A program made the position numbers and the translations under genes. Shown piece by piece: positions 51,565-51,627 of a DNA stretch of 51,627 nucleotides. Source of the DNA: Bacillus canaveralius (GTDB lineage Bacteria; Bacillota; Bacilli; Bacillales; Cytobacillaceae). The notes beneath the pieces are model-generated. The model worked only from the letters and a program-made list of their open reading frames with translations, was not told where the DNA came from and searched no databases. Within the stretch, counting starts at the first letter, position 1; each line of letters begins with the position of its first letter. Location: NCBI RefSeq assembly GCF_002860125.1, contig NZ_PGVA01000007.1:1-51627 (forward strand), written 5' to 3'.

Positions 51565-51627
51565 TGTAAACGAGCACATTATTTCAGGCTCTATTTTTCA
51601 CTTTAATCCCGAAAAAAATCTGAAATA

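Noticed and set aside
48914-51627. Duplicate of the tmRNA 3' end as second attachment site
   Set aside because: No second copy of the T-arm/acceptor sequence is visible; it may lie beyond the window.

Overview
The window is a low-to-mid GC Firmicute chromosome, almost certainly a member of the Bacillaceae (Bacillus sensu lato). Gene order follows the Bacillus subtilis uvrBA - yvl - nag - hprK/lgt/ppaX - his - trxB/yvcI/rapZ/glmR/whiA/crh - clpP - sigL - cggR/gapA/pgk/tpi/pgm/eno - secG/est/rnr/smpB/ssrA block. Ribosome binding sites are strong GGAGG types, several genes use TTG or GTG starts, and regulators typical of Bacillales (LexA/DinR, CtsR, CggR, NagR, CcpA, an ECF sigma factor) have recognisable sites. 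The genus cannot be fixed from the sequence alone.

Layout. 1-8.6 kb: an RsbR-type stressosome paralogue, csbA, the SOS-controlled uvrBA excision-repair pair, and yvlBCD behind an ECF-sigma-like promoter. 8.6-15.2 kb, minus strand: amino-sugar recycling, with nagA-nagB-nagR for GlcNAc and murP-mupG-murQ for cell-wall MurNAc/disaccharide uptake and cleavage. Both transcription units carry a HutC/NagR-type operator on the -35 region, and no murR is present. 15.4-19.4 kb: hprK, lgt, yvoD, ppaX, yvoF. 19.4-26.3 kb: complete histidine operon hisZGDBHAFI, interrupted between hisD and hisB by a 20-bp tandem repeat array. 26.4-33.1 kb: yvcD, trxB, and yvcI-rapZ-glmR-whiA-crh. 33.1-36.1 kb: clpP (CtsR box), tRNA-Arg(CCG), rpoN/sigL and a small glutaredoxin. 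36.1-43.3 kb: the central glycolytic operon cggR-gapA-pgk-tpiA-gpmI-eno with a textbook CggR operator. 43.4-48.9 kb: a membrane-anchored unknown protein, secG, est, rnr, smpB and tmRNA.

From the 3' end of the tmRNA gene (48913) onward the character changes. The DNA is visibly AT-richer, five copies of an 11-bp motif (TTAAAGCATAA) lie in both orientations within 200 bp of the tmRNA end, and the next gene is a stand-alone SIR2-like protein, followed on the other strand by an orphan 57-residue ORF. This looks like the edge of an element integrated at ssrA whose cargo includes a probable antiphage SIR2 NADase. It is the most likely place in the window for an undescribed system. No integrase is visible because the window ends at 51627.

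Functionally the core couples carbon-source sensing (HPr kinase, Crh, PpaX, CggR, a CcpA-type cre site) with cell-wall precursor and amino-sugar metabolism (GlmR, RapZ, Nag and Mur genes), protein quality control (ClpP, RNase R, SmpB, tmRNA) and glycolysis.
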